A stretch of 5,064 nt of DNA from Bauldia sp. (GTDB lineage: Bacteria; Pseudomonadota; Alphaproteobacteria; Rhizobiales; Kaistiaceae). The stretch covers positions 1 to 5,064 of the forward strand of contig JAGRKY010000399.1 of assembly GCA_020442095.1 (NCBI GenBank), written 5' to 3'. Under the pieces are notes generated by a model, which was not told the DNA's origin, made no database searches, and worked only from the letters and a program-made list of their open reading frames with translations. Shown one piece after another: positions 1-5,064 of the stretch. Positions within the stretch are counted from its first letter, which is position 1. Each line of letters starts with the position of its first letter. A program made the translations under genes and the position numbers.

Positions 1-2
1 AG

Positions 3-383
3 CTCAGCCAGTCGAACAAGACCTTCGAGGACGAGAACACGACTGAGGAGGCGGCCCGCGCCGACTACCAGAAGATCGCCGAGCGCCGTGTGCGGCTCGG
101 CCTGGTGCTCTCCGAAATCGGCGAGAAGAACAACATCCAGGTGACCGAGGAAGAGGTGCAGCGGGCGCTTTCGGCGCAGCTCCGCCAGTTCCCCGGACGC
201 GAGAAGGAAGTCGTCGAATACTACCGCTCCAACCCTGATGCGGTCGCCGGCCTCCGCGCGCCGATCTACGAGGAGAAGGTGGTCGACTTCCTGCTGGAGC
301 TCGTCAACGTCACCGACAAGACGGTCTCGCGCGAAGAGCTGATGCGCGACGACGAGGAAGAGACCCCGGCCGCCGCCTCGTAG
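3..383 (+). CDS. tig: Trigger factor, C-terminal part (5' end outside window)
   Basis: Trigger factor is the ribosome-associated chaperone and peptidyl-prolyl isomerase that binds nascent chains at the exit tunnel. Only the last 126 residues are visible, entering in frame at base 3 and ending with TAG at 381-383; the family is usually about 430-470 residues. The visible part fits the helical C-terminal substrate-binding domain: the stretch [19 protein letters not shown], then [10 protein letters not shown], a [17 protein letters not shown] segment, and the closing [20 protein letters not shown]. It ends in an acidic, Ala-rich tail ([13 protein letters not shown]), common in alphaproteobacterial trigger factors. 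The ribosome-binding and PPIase domains lie upstream of the window. The last 18 codons and the stop occur again at 1696-1752, and the gene's probable terminator now lies after that second copy. The reading frame appears intact. The family assignment is confident from residue pattern alone. Confidence 0.93.
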   Translation, partial: LSQSNKTFEDENTTEEAARADYQKIAERRVRLGLVLSEIGEKNNIQVTEEEVQRALSAQLRQFPGREKEVVEYYRSNPDAVAGLRAPIYEEKVVDFLLELVNVTDKTVSREELMRDDEEETPAAAS

Positions 384-388
384 GCGGG
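324..388 (+). repeat. Direct repeat, left copy (tig 3' end)
   Basis: Bases 324-374 are identical to 1696-1746 (51 bp). This copy then has one extra GCC (375-377), and identity resumes for 11 bp (378-388 against 1747-1757) across the TAG stop. Just upstream, 8 of 10 bases still match (314-323 against 1686-1695). It forms the real tig C-terminus here, so tig stays intact. It contains the dyad TCGCGC-N11-GCGCGA at 327-349. I read it as the left boundary (attL-like) of the insert. Confidence 0.92.
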
Positions 389-462
389 GCGGGTGGTTTC
401 AGTACAGGTAGATTGTGGGCCCTTCCCCAGGGGCAAATTAGGTATCGTCAGGTTGAACGCTT

Positions 463-1587
463 TTAGTCCCGGCGAATGACGTGCTGTTCCTCGCCCAGTG
501 GAATGATCCAACCGCTGCCGGGGTCTCCGCGCGCGAATTCAGCCGGACGCGAAGAGTGGGCCAACTTTGTGCGTATCCGTTGAGGCTCTTCGTCAACGAT
601 GGCCCGGACAAGGTCGCGTTCGACGCCGACAAAGACGGGCCGAAGATTAAGGCGTGCAAGCATCTCTTGGTCGGTATTCGAAGAACCGGCTTCCGAGAGT
701 GGTCCTGCGCGGGTAACGACTCCTCCGATGAGCCCCTCTGGGGAGACTGAGGGTTCCGCCTCGTATTCCTTGGTAAGGTCTAGCAAAGTCCGAGCATTTT
801 CGTGCAAACCCGAAGTGGCCTCTTCGGACGGAAGAGACGAGATGTTTTGGAGGGCGTCAGCCAGTTCCGCGTGACCGAGTGGCCTTATCAAATTGGCGAT
901 ATGCTGGCGGAGGAGCCCGACGAAAAGGGCGTCTTCCTCTTCGGGTCCGAGTGACTCGCCTCCATCGACTGGATCTCGGACGGACAGATGCGCTTCGGTT
1001 GGTCCCGTTGAGGCAACGCCCCAACGAGTAGCTATCGCGATGCGCTTCACGGTTACTCTGTGACCGTTCGCGGTGATATCAATCCGCTTCGCCTGCGCCC
1101 ACGCACGATCGAGTGCCTTTTCAGGGCCACCGCGATCATGGCAACCCTTGGCCTCAGCGATGGTCAACGAAGAGAAATCGGCAGCACAAGCGATCCAGTC
1201 CGGTAAGTCGCCACGGGATAGCCGTTTGACCTGGATTTTTCTGCGACCGTCTAGGTCGATCGTCCGGTTGCCGAGATGGGCAAAGATAGAAAGACCCATA
1301 TGCCGTTTGAGATAGGCGCGAGCAACGAAACGACCGAAAAGCCCGGAAAGTGCTACCTTGACTTCACGCGCCTGTCCAAGCGGTTCCCGAAAAATGAATG
1401 GGGTTCCTCCACCGGTTGGAGTCAGTAGCTTATCAAGAATGGACCACGCGCCGTAGGCGGCGCCAGGGGTCTGAAGCACTTCTCTGATGCCGGCGTCTTC
1501 GATCTCTAGAACGTCCAAGTCGACGGTTCCGCCGGTGATTGGACTATTTGCTGAGGGGTCGAAACTGTGCAGAAAGGTCCTGTTCAT
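463..1587 (-). CDS. Uncharacterised protein with a PD-(D/E)XK nuclease-like core
   Basis: This 374-residue protein is not one I recognise by name. Its middle matches the order of a PD-(D/E)XK fold: a helix around GRFVARAYL (85-93), a strand KIQVKR (117-122), PDW at 129-131, the strand LTIAEAKG (141-148), a helix rich in Ala and Arg with Gln165 (about 154-170), and the strand VKRIAIATRW (180-189). Asp130, Glu145 and Lys147 would be the metal-binding and catalytic residues, in a PD-X14-EAK arrangement. The C-terminal half (about 200-374) is acidic and lacks motifs I can name; there is no signal peptide or membrane segment. A role in cutting foreign DNA is plausible but inferred; no methyltransferase partner is seen. 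The gene stands alone, convergent with tig, between direct repeats of the tig 3' end. The ATG at 1587 has no clear Shine-Dalgarno sequence. A TTG at 1518 (residue 24), preceded by GGCGGA nine bases upstream, is an alternative start. That the ORF is real is well supported by its length, amino acid make-up and distinct composition; its function is tentative. Confidence 0.75.
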   Translation of the reverse strand: MNRTFLHSFDPSANSPITGGTVDLDVLEIEDAGIREVLQTPGAAYGAWSILDKLLTPTGGGTPFIFREPLGQAREVKVALSGLFGRFVARAYLKRHMGLSIFAHLGNRTIDLDGRRKIQVKRLSRGDLPDWIACAADFSSLTIAEAKGCHDRGGPEKALDRAWAQAKRIDITANGHRVTVKRIAIATRWGVASTGPTEAHLSVRDPVDGGESLGPEEEDALFVGLLRQHIANLIRPLGHAELADALQNISSLPSEEATSGLHENARTLLDLTKEYEAEPSVSPEGLIGGVVTRAGPLSEAGSSNTDQEMLARLNLRPVFVGVERDLVRAIVDEEPQRIRTKLAHSSRPAEFARGDPGSGWIIPLGEEQHVIRRD

Positions 1588-1695
1588 AATGTCGCAAGCG
1601 CAGTTTGTTTGCTTCGGGGAGCGTGATCCTATCGAAGGAGTTCTTTGCCAAGTAGTGGAAAGAGTGGGCGTGGGCGGCGGTGCCTCGACAACACC

Positions 1696-1752
1696 GTCTC
1701 GCGCGAAGAGCTGATGCGCGACGACGAGGAAGAGACCCCGGCCGCCTCGTAG
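1696..1752 (+). pseudogene. tig: Orphan trigger factor 3' fragment
   Basis: Read in the tig frame, these bases encode the last 18 residues of trigger factor with one Ala fewer (tail TPAAS rather than TPAAAS), followed by TAG at 1750-1752. Immediately upstream, D-N-T replaces the D-K-T of the intact gene, so tig-like reading continues for about three more codons before similarity is lost. There is no start codon or domain; this is a non-functional gene end left by the insertion or carried by it. Confidence 0.85.
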
Positions 1753-1757
1753 GCGGG
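1696..1757 (+). repeat. Direct repeat, right copy (tig 3' end)
   Basis: This is the second copy of the tig 3' end. Bases 1696-1746 are identical to 324-374, and 1747-1757 are identical to 378-388; it has two GCC units where the left copy has three. It contains the same TCGCGC-N11-GCGCGA dyad, at 1699-1721. The likely native tig terminator follows, so this copy probably marks the attR-like junction with the ancestral downstream sequence. Confidence 0.92.
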
Positions 1758-1791
1758 CGGAAGTCTCTAACCGAATTGCAGCACTGAATCG

Positions 1792-1824
1792 TCAGGGCTC
1801 CCGAAAGGGGGCCCTGATTTGTTT
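1792..1824 (+). terminator. Intrinsic terminator, probably the original tig terminator
   Basis: CAGGGCTCCC (1793-1802), a GAAA tetraloop (1803-1806) and GGGGGCCCTG (1807-1816) form a 10-bp stem with a single U-G wobble. The stem extends by T1792-A1817, and the T-rich tract TTTGTTT (1818-1824) follows. It sits about 40 bases after the TAG of the tig fragment, the usual place for a gene's own terminator. No comparable structure follows the intact tig stop at 383. It should also isolate trkH from upstream transcription. Confidence 0.85.
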
Positions 1825-1872
1825 CGGGCGGGCGGGCGGCCACCCGGTCGAGCGTCCTTGCTTTCGACATGG

Positions 1873-1904
1873 CGGGCAAGTTTGCCGTTTGCCGGGCTTG
1901 CCCG
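1873..1904. repeat. Inverted repeat with tandem heptamer upstream of trkH
   Basis: CGGGCAAG (1873-1880) and CTTGCCCG (1897-1904) are perfect 8-bp inverted repeats separated by 16 bases. The spacer starts with TTTGCCG twice in tandem (1881-1894). This lies about 100 bases before the proposed trkH start, so it could be an operator or a leader hairpin. It does not resemble the AT-rich KdpE site known from E. coli. The repeat is plainly there; any function is speculative. Confidence 0.35.
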
Positions 1905-2005
1905 ACGGGTCGAAAGGGAAGCGATCTTCCGCATCGCCTTTGCGCGATCCTTATGCCGCCGCCCGAAAATCCGAATGGCGCGCTTATGCCGGTCTTCGCC
2001 ATGTG

Positions 2006-3577
2006 ATGGTCACCACGGCGGAGACCCTCCCTACCATCATGCCTTCGGAAGCGCAGTCTCGCGCGGTCGCGTTGCGATCGCCCAAAACCGGCGCGGTGCG
2101 CCCGCGCGGCGCGACCAGCGCGCCGGCGGCGCGGCCGTTCCGCTTTGTGCTGTTTGTCGACGGCTGCGTCCTTCTCATTCTCAGCGCGAGCATGGCGGTT
2201 CCGCTGGTCGTCGATGTCGCCATGAACGATTCCGAGTGGCGGAGCTTCGCGGTCGCCCTGGCGATCACCGCCTATGTCGGCGGCGCCCTGGCGCTCTCCA
2301 GCCACGGCTACCGGGCGGCCATCGACCGGAGGGTCGGCTATGCGCTGACCCTGTCCGCCTGGCTCCTTGTCATCCTGTTCGGGTCGCTTCCCTTCATCTT
2401 CTCGCCTGTTGCCGCGACGGTGACCGACGCGGTTTTCGAGACGGCCTCCGGCCTGACCACGACGGGCTCGACCGTCTTCGTCGGGCTCGACACCATGCCG
2501 CACGGCATCCTGCTCTGGCGCTCAATGCTCCAGTGGCTCGGCGGGGCGGGAATCGTCGTCACGGCGATCCTGCTCCTGCCGATCCTCGGCGTCGGTGGCA
2601 TGCAGCTTTTCCGGGCCGAATCCTCCGACATCTCCGACAAGCCGCTGCCGCGGCTCAGCCAGATAGCGCGGACGATCCTCGCGACCTATGCGGTGCTGAC
2701 GGCCGTCTGCGCCTTCGCGTACGGCCTTGCGGGGATGAGCGCCTTCGACGCCATCAACCACGCGATGGCGACGATCTCGACCGGGGGCTTTTCGACGCGA
2801 GACGCTTCCATCGGAGCCTATGACTCTGTCGCGATCGAATGTGTCGGCATCGTCTTCATGACGGCCGGGGCGCTGCCGCTGATGTGGTGGGCACGGCTTG
2901 CCGTCGAGCGCCGCGGAATGATCCTGCAGGACCGGCAGGTACCGGCATTCCTTGCCATCCTTGCGGCGGCGGTGGCAATGGTGACGGCCTGGAACGTGTC
3001 GTCCGGCGATATGGGATTCTGGCAGGCGCTGCGGCTGTCCGCCTTCAACGTCGCCTCGGTCCTGTCAGATACCGGTTTCGCCAACGCCGACTTCTCGGCC
3101 TGGGGGAGCTTCGCCGTCGGGGTGTTCTTCGTGCTGATGCTGATCGGGGGATGCGCCGGGTCGACCGCGGGCGGCATCAAGGTGTTCCGCTGGCATATCC
3201 TGTTCGCCGGCGTATCGCGCCAGTTCAAGCGGACCCTCTCGCCGCACCGGATCCTGACCACCCGCTACGGCGAGCGGCTCGTCGAGGAGCAGATGATCGA
3301 GTCGGTCCGCAACTTCTTCTTCCTTTACATCGTCACCATCCTGGCGCTGTCGCTCGCGGTCATGGCGACCGGGCTCGATTTCCTGTCGAGCACCAGCGCC
3401 GTCGTCCAGGCCATGGCGAATGTCGGGCCCGGGCTCGGGCCGGTGGTCGGGCCTGCCGGCAACTTCGCGTCTGTCGCGGCCGAAGCGAAATGGATGCTGG
3501 TGCTTGCGATGCTGCTGGGGCGGCTCGAACTGACCACGGTCTATGTCATGCTGTTTGTGGCATACTGGCGGAGATGA
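2006..3577 (+). CDS. trkH: TrkH/KtrB-family potassium uptake channel subunit
   Basis: This is an inner-membrane K+ translocation subunit that normally works with the NAD-binding regulator TrkA, which is not in this window. From ATG 2006 the protein has 523 residues; TrkH is usually near 480. Four pore loops with filter glycines are visible: ASGLTTTGST (148-156), MATISTGGFST (254-264), VLSDTGFAN (352-360) and MANVGPGLGP (470-479). Family hallmarks GGCAGSTAGGIKVFRW (381-396) and GRLELTTV near the C-terminus are intact, with many hydrophobic segments between. The first membrane segment begins near residue 46, leaving a longer Ala/Arg-rich cytoplasmic tail than usual. The start is uncertain. The frame is open from a TTG at 1889, but third-position GC is low there and rises from 2006. 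Neither ATG 2006 nor ATG 2039 has a well-spaced Shine-Dalgarno; 2039 has GGAG 15 bases upstream. The stop lies 10 bases before the kinase gene, so the two are probably co-transcribed. Confidence 0.92.
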   Translation: MVTTAETLPTIMPSEAQSRAVALRSPKTGAVRPRGATSAPAARPFRFVLFVDGCVLLILSASMAVPLVVDVAMNDSEWRSFAVALAITAYVGGALALSSHGYRAAIDRRVGYALTLSAWLLVILFGSLPFIFSPVAATVTDAVFETASGLTTTGSTVFVGLDTMPHGILLWRSMLQWLGGAGIVVTAILLLPILGVGGMQLFRAESSDISDKPLPRLSQIARTILATYAVLTAVCAFAYGLAGMSAFDAINHAMATISTGGFSTRDASIGAYDSVAIECVGIVFMTAGALPLMWWARLAVERRGMILQDRQVPAFLAILAAAVAMVTAWNVSSGDMGFWQALRLSAFNVASVLSDTGFANADFSAWGSFAVGVFFVLMLIGGCAGSTAGGIKVFRWHILFAGVSRQFKRTLSPHRILTTRYGERLVEEQMIESVRNFFFLYIVTILALSLAVMATGLDFLSSTSAVVQAMANVGPGLGPVVGPAGNFASVAAEAKWMLVLAMLLGRLELTTVYVMLFVAYWRR

Positions 3578-3587
3578 CGGACGCCCC

Positions 3588-4742
3588 ATGTCGATTGTCC
3601 CGACCGCCAACGACCGGACGCTGATTTCGGCGCGCAGCGCCCTGCCATATGCGGGCGCCGTCGCGGTGGTCGCGGCCGCCGGAGGCGTGGCCTTCCTGAT
3701 CCGCGGCGTCTTCCCGGTGGAGAGCCTGGCGCTCCTGTTCCTGGTCGGCGTGCTGCTTGTCGCGCGCTGGTGGGGGCGGGCGCCGTCGATCTTCTCGAGC
3801 CTACTCAGCTTCCTCGTCTATGACTTCTTCTTCACCGAGCCGTATTTCCAGCTGGCGATCGCCGACAAGGGACTGGTGCTGACCCTGGTGCTGTTCCTCA
3901 CGGTCGCGGTCCTGATGGGCGACCTGTCGGCACGGCTGAGGGAGCGCATCGATGCCGAGCGGGCAGGAGCGGCGCGACAGGCGAGGCTCGCCTCGGAGAT
4001 GGAGGAGGCGCGTCTTGTGGCGGAACGGGAACGGCTGCGGGCGGCGCTGCTATCCTCCGTCAGCCACGACCTGAGGACGCCGCTGGTATCGATCATCGGC
4101 GCGGCAAGCAGTCTCCTCGAAGCGCCGGACGCGATCAGCGCCGAGAGCCGGCGGGCGCTGGTCGAGACGATCCGCGACGAGGGCGAGCGGCTGAACCGCT
4201 ACGTGCAGAACCTTCTCGACATGACGAGGATCAGCGGCGGGCCGCTCCTGCTCAATCGCGAGTGGATCGACCCGAGGGAGCTGGTCGGCGGAGCGCTGAG
4301 GCAGCTCCGGCGCGAACTCACGGGGCATCGCATCGTCATCGACCTGCCGGCGGAGCTGCCGCCGTTCCGGGGCGACGCGCTGCTGCTCGAACAGGCGCTG
4401 ATCAACGTCCTCGACAATGCCGGCAAATACGCCCCGGCGGGGACCGAGATCACGATCGGCGGCAGGGCCGAAGGAGGCAGGCTGCGGCTGCGGGTGGCTG
4501 ACCGCGGTCCCGGCATCCGGCCTGAAGATCGGGAGCGGGTGTTCGACATGTTCTACCGGGTCAATGCCGGCGACAGGCTGAGCCGGGGGACGGGCCTGGG
4601 ACTGGCGATCGCCCGCGGCATCGTCAGCGCCCATGGCGGGACGATCCGCGCGGTGCCGCCGCCGGACGGCGGGCCCGGGACGGTGATCGAGATCGACATC
4701 GCCCTTCCGACGACGGGCCGGGAGGCGGCGGAGCAGGGATGA
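3588..4742 (+). CDS. kdpD: Short KdpD-like sensor histidine kinase (DUF4118 membrane region)
   Basis: This 384-residue inner-membrane sensor kinase matches the C-terminal half of KdpD. Residues about 19-112 hold four hydrophobic segments, with the KdpD/DUF4118 hallmark YDFFFTEPYFQL (78-89). A charged, probably coiled-coil linker (about 115-155) leads to the HisKA domain with H-box SVSHDLRTPL and phospho-acceptor His160. The ATPase domain has the N-box INVLDNAGKY (Asn277), the G1 box DRGPGI (305-310), the F-box VFDMFYR (318-324) and the G2 box GTGLGLA (334-340), so it should be catalytically competent. The N-terminal KdpD and universal-stress-protein-like domains of full KdpD (about 900 residues) are absent. 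The preceding gene ends 10 bases upstream, so this short form is probably native rather than a truncation. ATG 3588 is preferred over the in-frame ATG 3543, which lies inside trkH. A GGAG sits at 3570-3573. It overlaps the regulator gene by four bases (ATGA), so the two form a translationally coupled pair. Confidence 0.9.
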   Translation: MSIVPTANDRTLISARSALPYAGAVAVVAAAGGVAFLIRGVFPVESLALLFLVGVLLVARWWGRAPSIFSSLLSFLVYDFFFTEPYFQLAIADKGLVLTLVLFLTVAVLMGDLSARLRERIDAERAGAARQARLASEMEEARLVAERERLRAALLSSVSHDLRTPLVSIIGAASSLLEAPDAISAESRRALVETIRDEGERLNRYVQNLLDMTRISGGPLLLNREWIDPRELVGGALRQLRRELTGHRIVIDLPAELPPFRGDALLLEQALINVLDNAGKYAPAGTEITIGGRAEGGRLRLRVADRGPGIRPEDRERVFDMFYRVNAGDRLSRGTGLGLAIARGIVSAHGGTIRAVPPPDGGPGTVIEIDIALPTTGREAAEQG

Positions 4743-5064
4743 GCGGCCACCGGATCCTGCTGGTCGACGACGAGGCGCAGATTCGCAAGTTCCTGAGGAT
4801 CGCACTGGAGGCGCATGGCCTCGCGGTCAGCGAGGCGGCGAACGGCGCGGAGGGGATCGCCCGATGCGCGGCCGAGCAGCCGGACCTCGTCATCCTCGAC
4901 CTCGGGCTTCCCGACCAGGACGGCAGGACGGTCATCGAACGCATTCGCGAATGGTCGGCGGTGCCGATCCTCATCCTGTCGGTGCGGCAGGCGGAGAGCG
5001 AGAAGGTCGCCGCGCTCGATGCGGGGGCCAACGACTATGTGGTCAAGCCGTTCGGCATGGCCGA
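4739..5064 (+). CDS. kdpE: KdpE-like response regulator, N-terminal receiver domain (3' end outside window)
   Basis: This is a cytoplasmic response regulator, expected to be phosphorylated by the preceding kinase. The visible 108 residues are nearly a complete receiver domain: acidic pocket Asp10-Asp11, phospho-acceptor Asp54 in LVILDLGLPDQDG (50-62), Ser81 in LILSVR (78-83), and Lys103 in DYVVKPFG (99-106). The phrases FLRIALE, ILDLGLPD, WSAVPILILS and ALDAGANDYVVKPFG follow E. coli KdpE closely as I recall it. A C-terminal winged-helix DNA-binding domain of the OmpR/PhoB type is expected beyond the window. The start ATG at 4739 overlaps the kinase stop (ATGA), and GGAG at 4730-4733 gives good spacing of five bases. 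The family is confident. The target is not known: classical KdpE controls kdpFABC, which is not seen here, so trkH itself or a distant kdp locus are both possible. Confidence 0.92.
   Translation, partial: MSGHRILLVDDEAQIRKFLRIALEAHGLAVSEAANGAEGIARCAAEQPDLVILDLGLPDQDGRTVIERIREWSAVPILILSVRQAESEKVAALDAGANDYVVKPFGMA

Larger units (their letters stand above)
324..1757. mobile_element. Repeat-flanked insert at the tig 3' end with one nuclease-like gene
   Basis: The 3' end of tig occurs twice in direct orientation, at 324-388 and 1696-1757, enclosing a 1.3-kb stretch with a single minus-strand gene. Equivalent points in the repeats lie 1372 bp apart before the GCC indel and 1369 bp after it. Removing one such unit joins tig to a strong terminator about 40 bases after its stop, which looks like the ancestral arrangement. 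Sampled lines inside the insert are roughly 48-65 percent GC, against up to about 78 percent in the trkH region, which suggests foreign origin. Restoring the end of a target gene is typical of site-specific integrative elements, and duplication of flanking gene ends is also known for restriction genes ('insertion with long target duplication'). No recombinase gene or convincing terminal inverted repeats are visible, so the unit may be moved in trans, be a remnant, or have entered by homologous recombination. The duplication is certain; the mechanism is inferred. Confidence 0.72.

Noticed and set aside
419..434. Small hairpin after the intact tig stop as a possible terminator
   Set aside because: The stem is only about five pairs including a wobble, and neither strand has a T-tract after it.
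444..452. ATCGTCAGG here and again at 1788-1796 beside the terminator
   Set aside because: A 9-base match with unlike surroundings and different spacing from the two tig stops; too short to claim a third repeat.
1626..1651. TTGGCA and TAGGAT on the minus strand as a promoter for the nuclease-like gene
   Set aside because: The spacer is only 14 bases, too short for a standard sigma-70 promoter, and the hexamers are imperfect; not strong enough to annotate.
389..1695. Terminal inverted repeats of an insertion sequence
   Set aside because: Comparing the inner edges gives only weak matches such as GGTGGTTTC against GGTGTTGTC, and no transposase is encoded, so an IS-type element is not supported.
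1487..1714. 75-codon plus-strand frame running into the right repeat
   Set aside because: It is antisense to the start of the nuclease-like gene, in a different frame from the tig fragment, with no ribosome-binding site or motif.
1544..2503. Long minus-strand open frame of 319 codons across the right repeat and into trkH
   Set aside because: The product is Arg/Gly/Asp-rich low-complexity sequence lying antisense to trkH, typical of a high-GC shadow frame. It also spans the repeat junction and terminator.
1819..2823. Plus-strand 334-codon open frame overlapping trkH
   Set aside because: It is an Arg-rich translation in another frame of the clearly recognisable TrkH coding sequence and shows no domain.
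4050..4805. Minus-strand 251-codon frame opposite kdpD
   Set aside because: It is an Arg/Pro/Asp-rich shadow of the kinase coding strand with no recognisable domain.

Overview
The window looks like chromosomal DNA of a high-GC proteobacterium, most likely an alphaproteobacterium and perhaps Hyphomicrobiales. This rests on an acidic, Ala-rich trigger factor C-terminus, strongly G/C-ending codons, and the style of the TrkH and KdpD/E proteins. The lineage is an inference; no marker here proves it.

Layout. (1) Bases 3-383 hold the 3' end of tig (trigger factor chaperone). (2) Bases 384-1695 are a visibly less GC-rich insert. It carries one gene on the minus strand (1587-463), a 374-residue protein whose middle has the layout of a PD-(D/E)XK nuclease core. 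(3) Bases 1696-1757 repeat the last 18 codons, stop codon and a few following bases of tig. A strong intrinsic terminator (1792-1824) follows and was probably the original tig terminator. The insert is therefore bracketed by direct repeats of the tig 3' end (51 bp identical, then a 3-bp indel, then 11 bp identical). This suggests a roughly 1.37-kb mobile or formerly mobile unit that used the tig 3' end as its target and restored the tig reading frame. No integrase or transposase is visible. (4) Bases about 2006-5064 form a tightly packed plus-strand operon: a TrkH-type potassium channel subunit, a short KdpD-like histidine kinase with the DUF4118 membrane region but no N-terminal KdpD or USP domains, and a KdpE-like response regulator cut off by the window end.

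How the genes work together. The operon joins a Trk-type K+ uptake protein to a Kdp-type two-component system without kdpFABC in view. The likely arrangement is that the kinase senses K+ or envelope stress and the regulator controls the adjacent trkH or a distant target. The orphan nuclease-like gene is unrelated to this operon and looks like accessory cargo, possibly for defence. The repeat-flanked insert is the most unusual part of the window.
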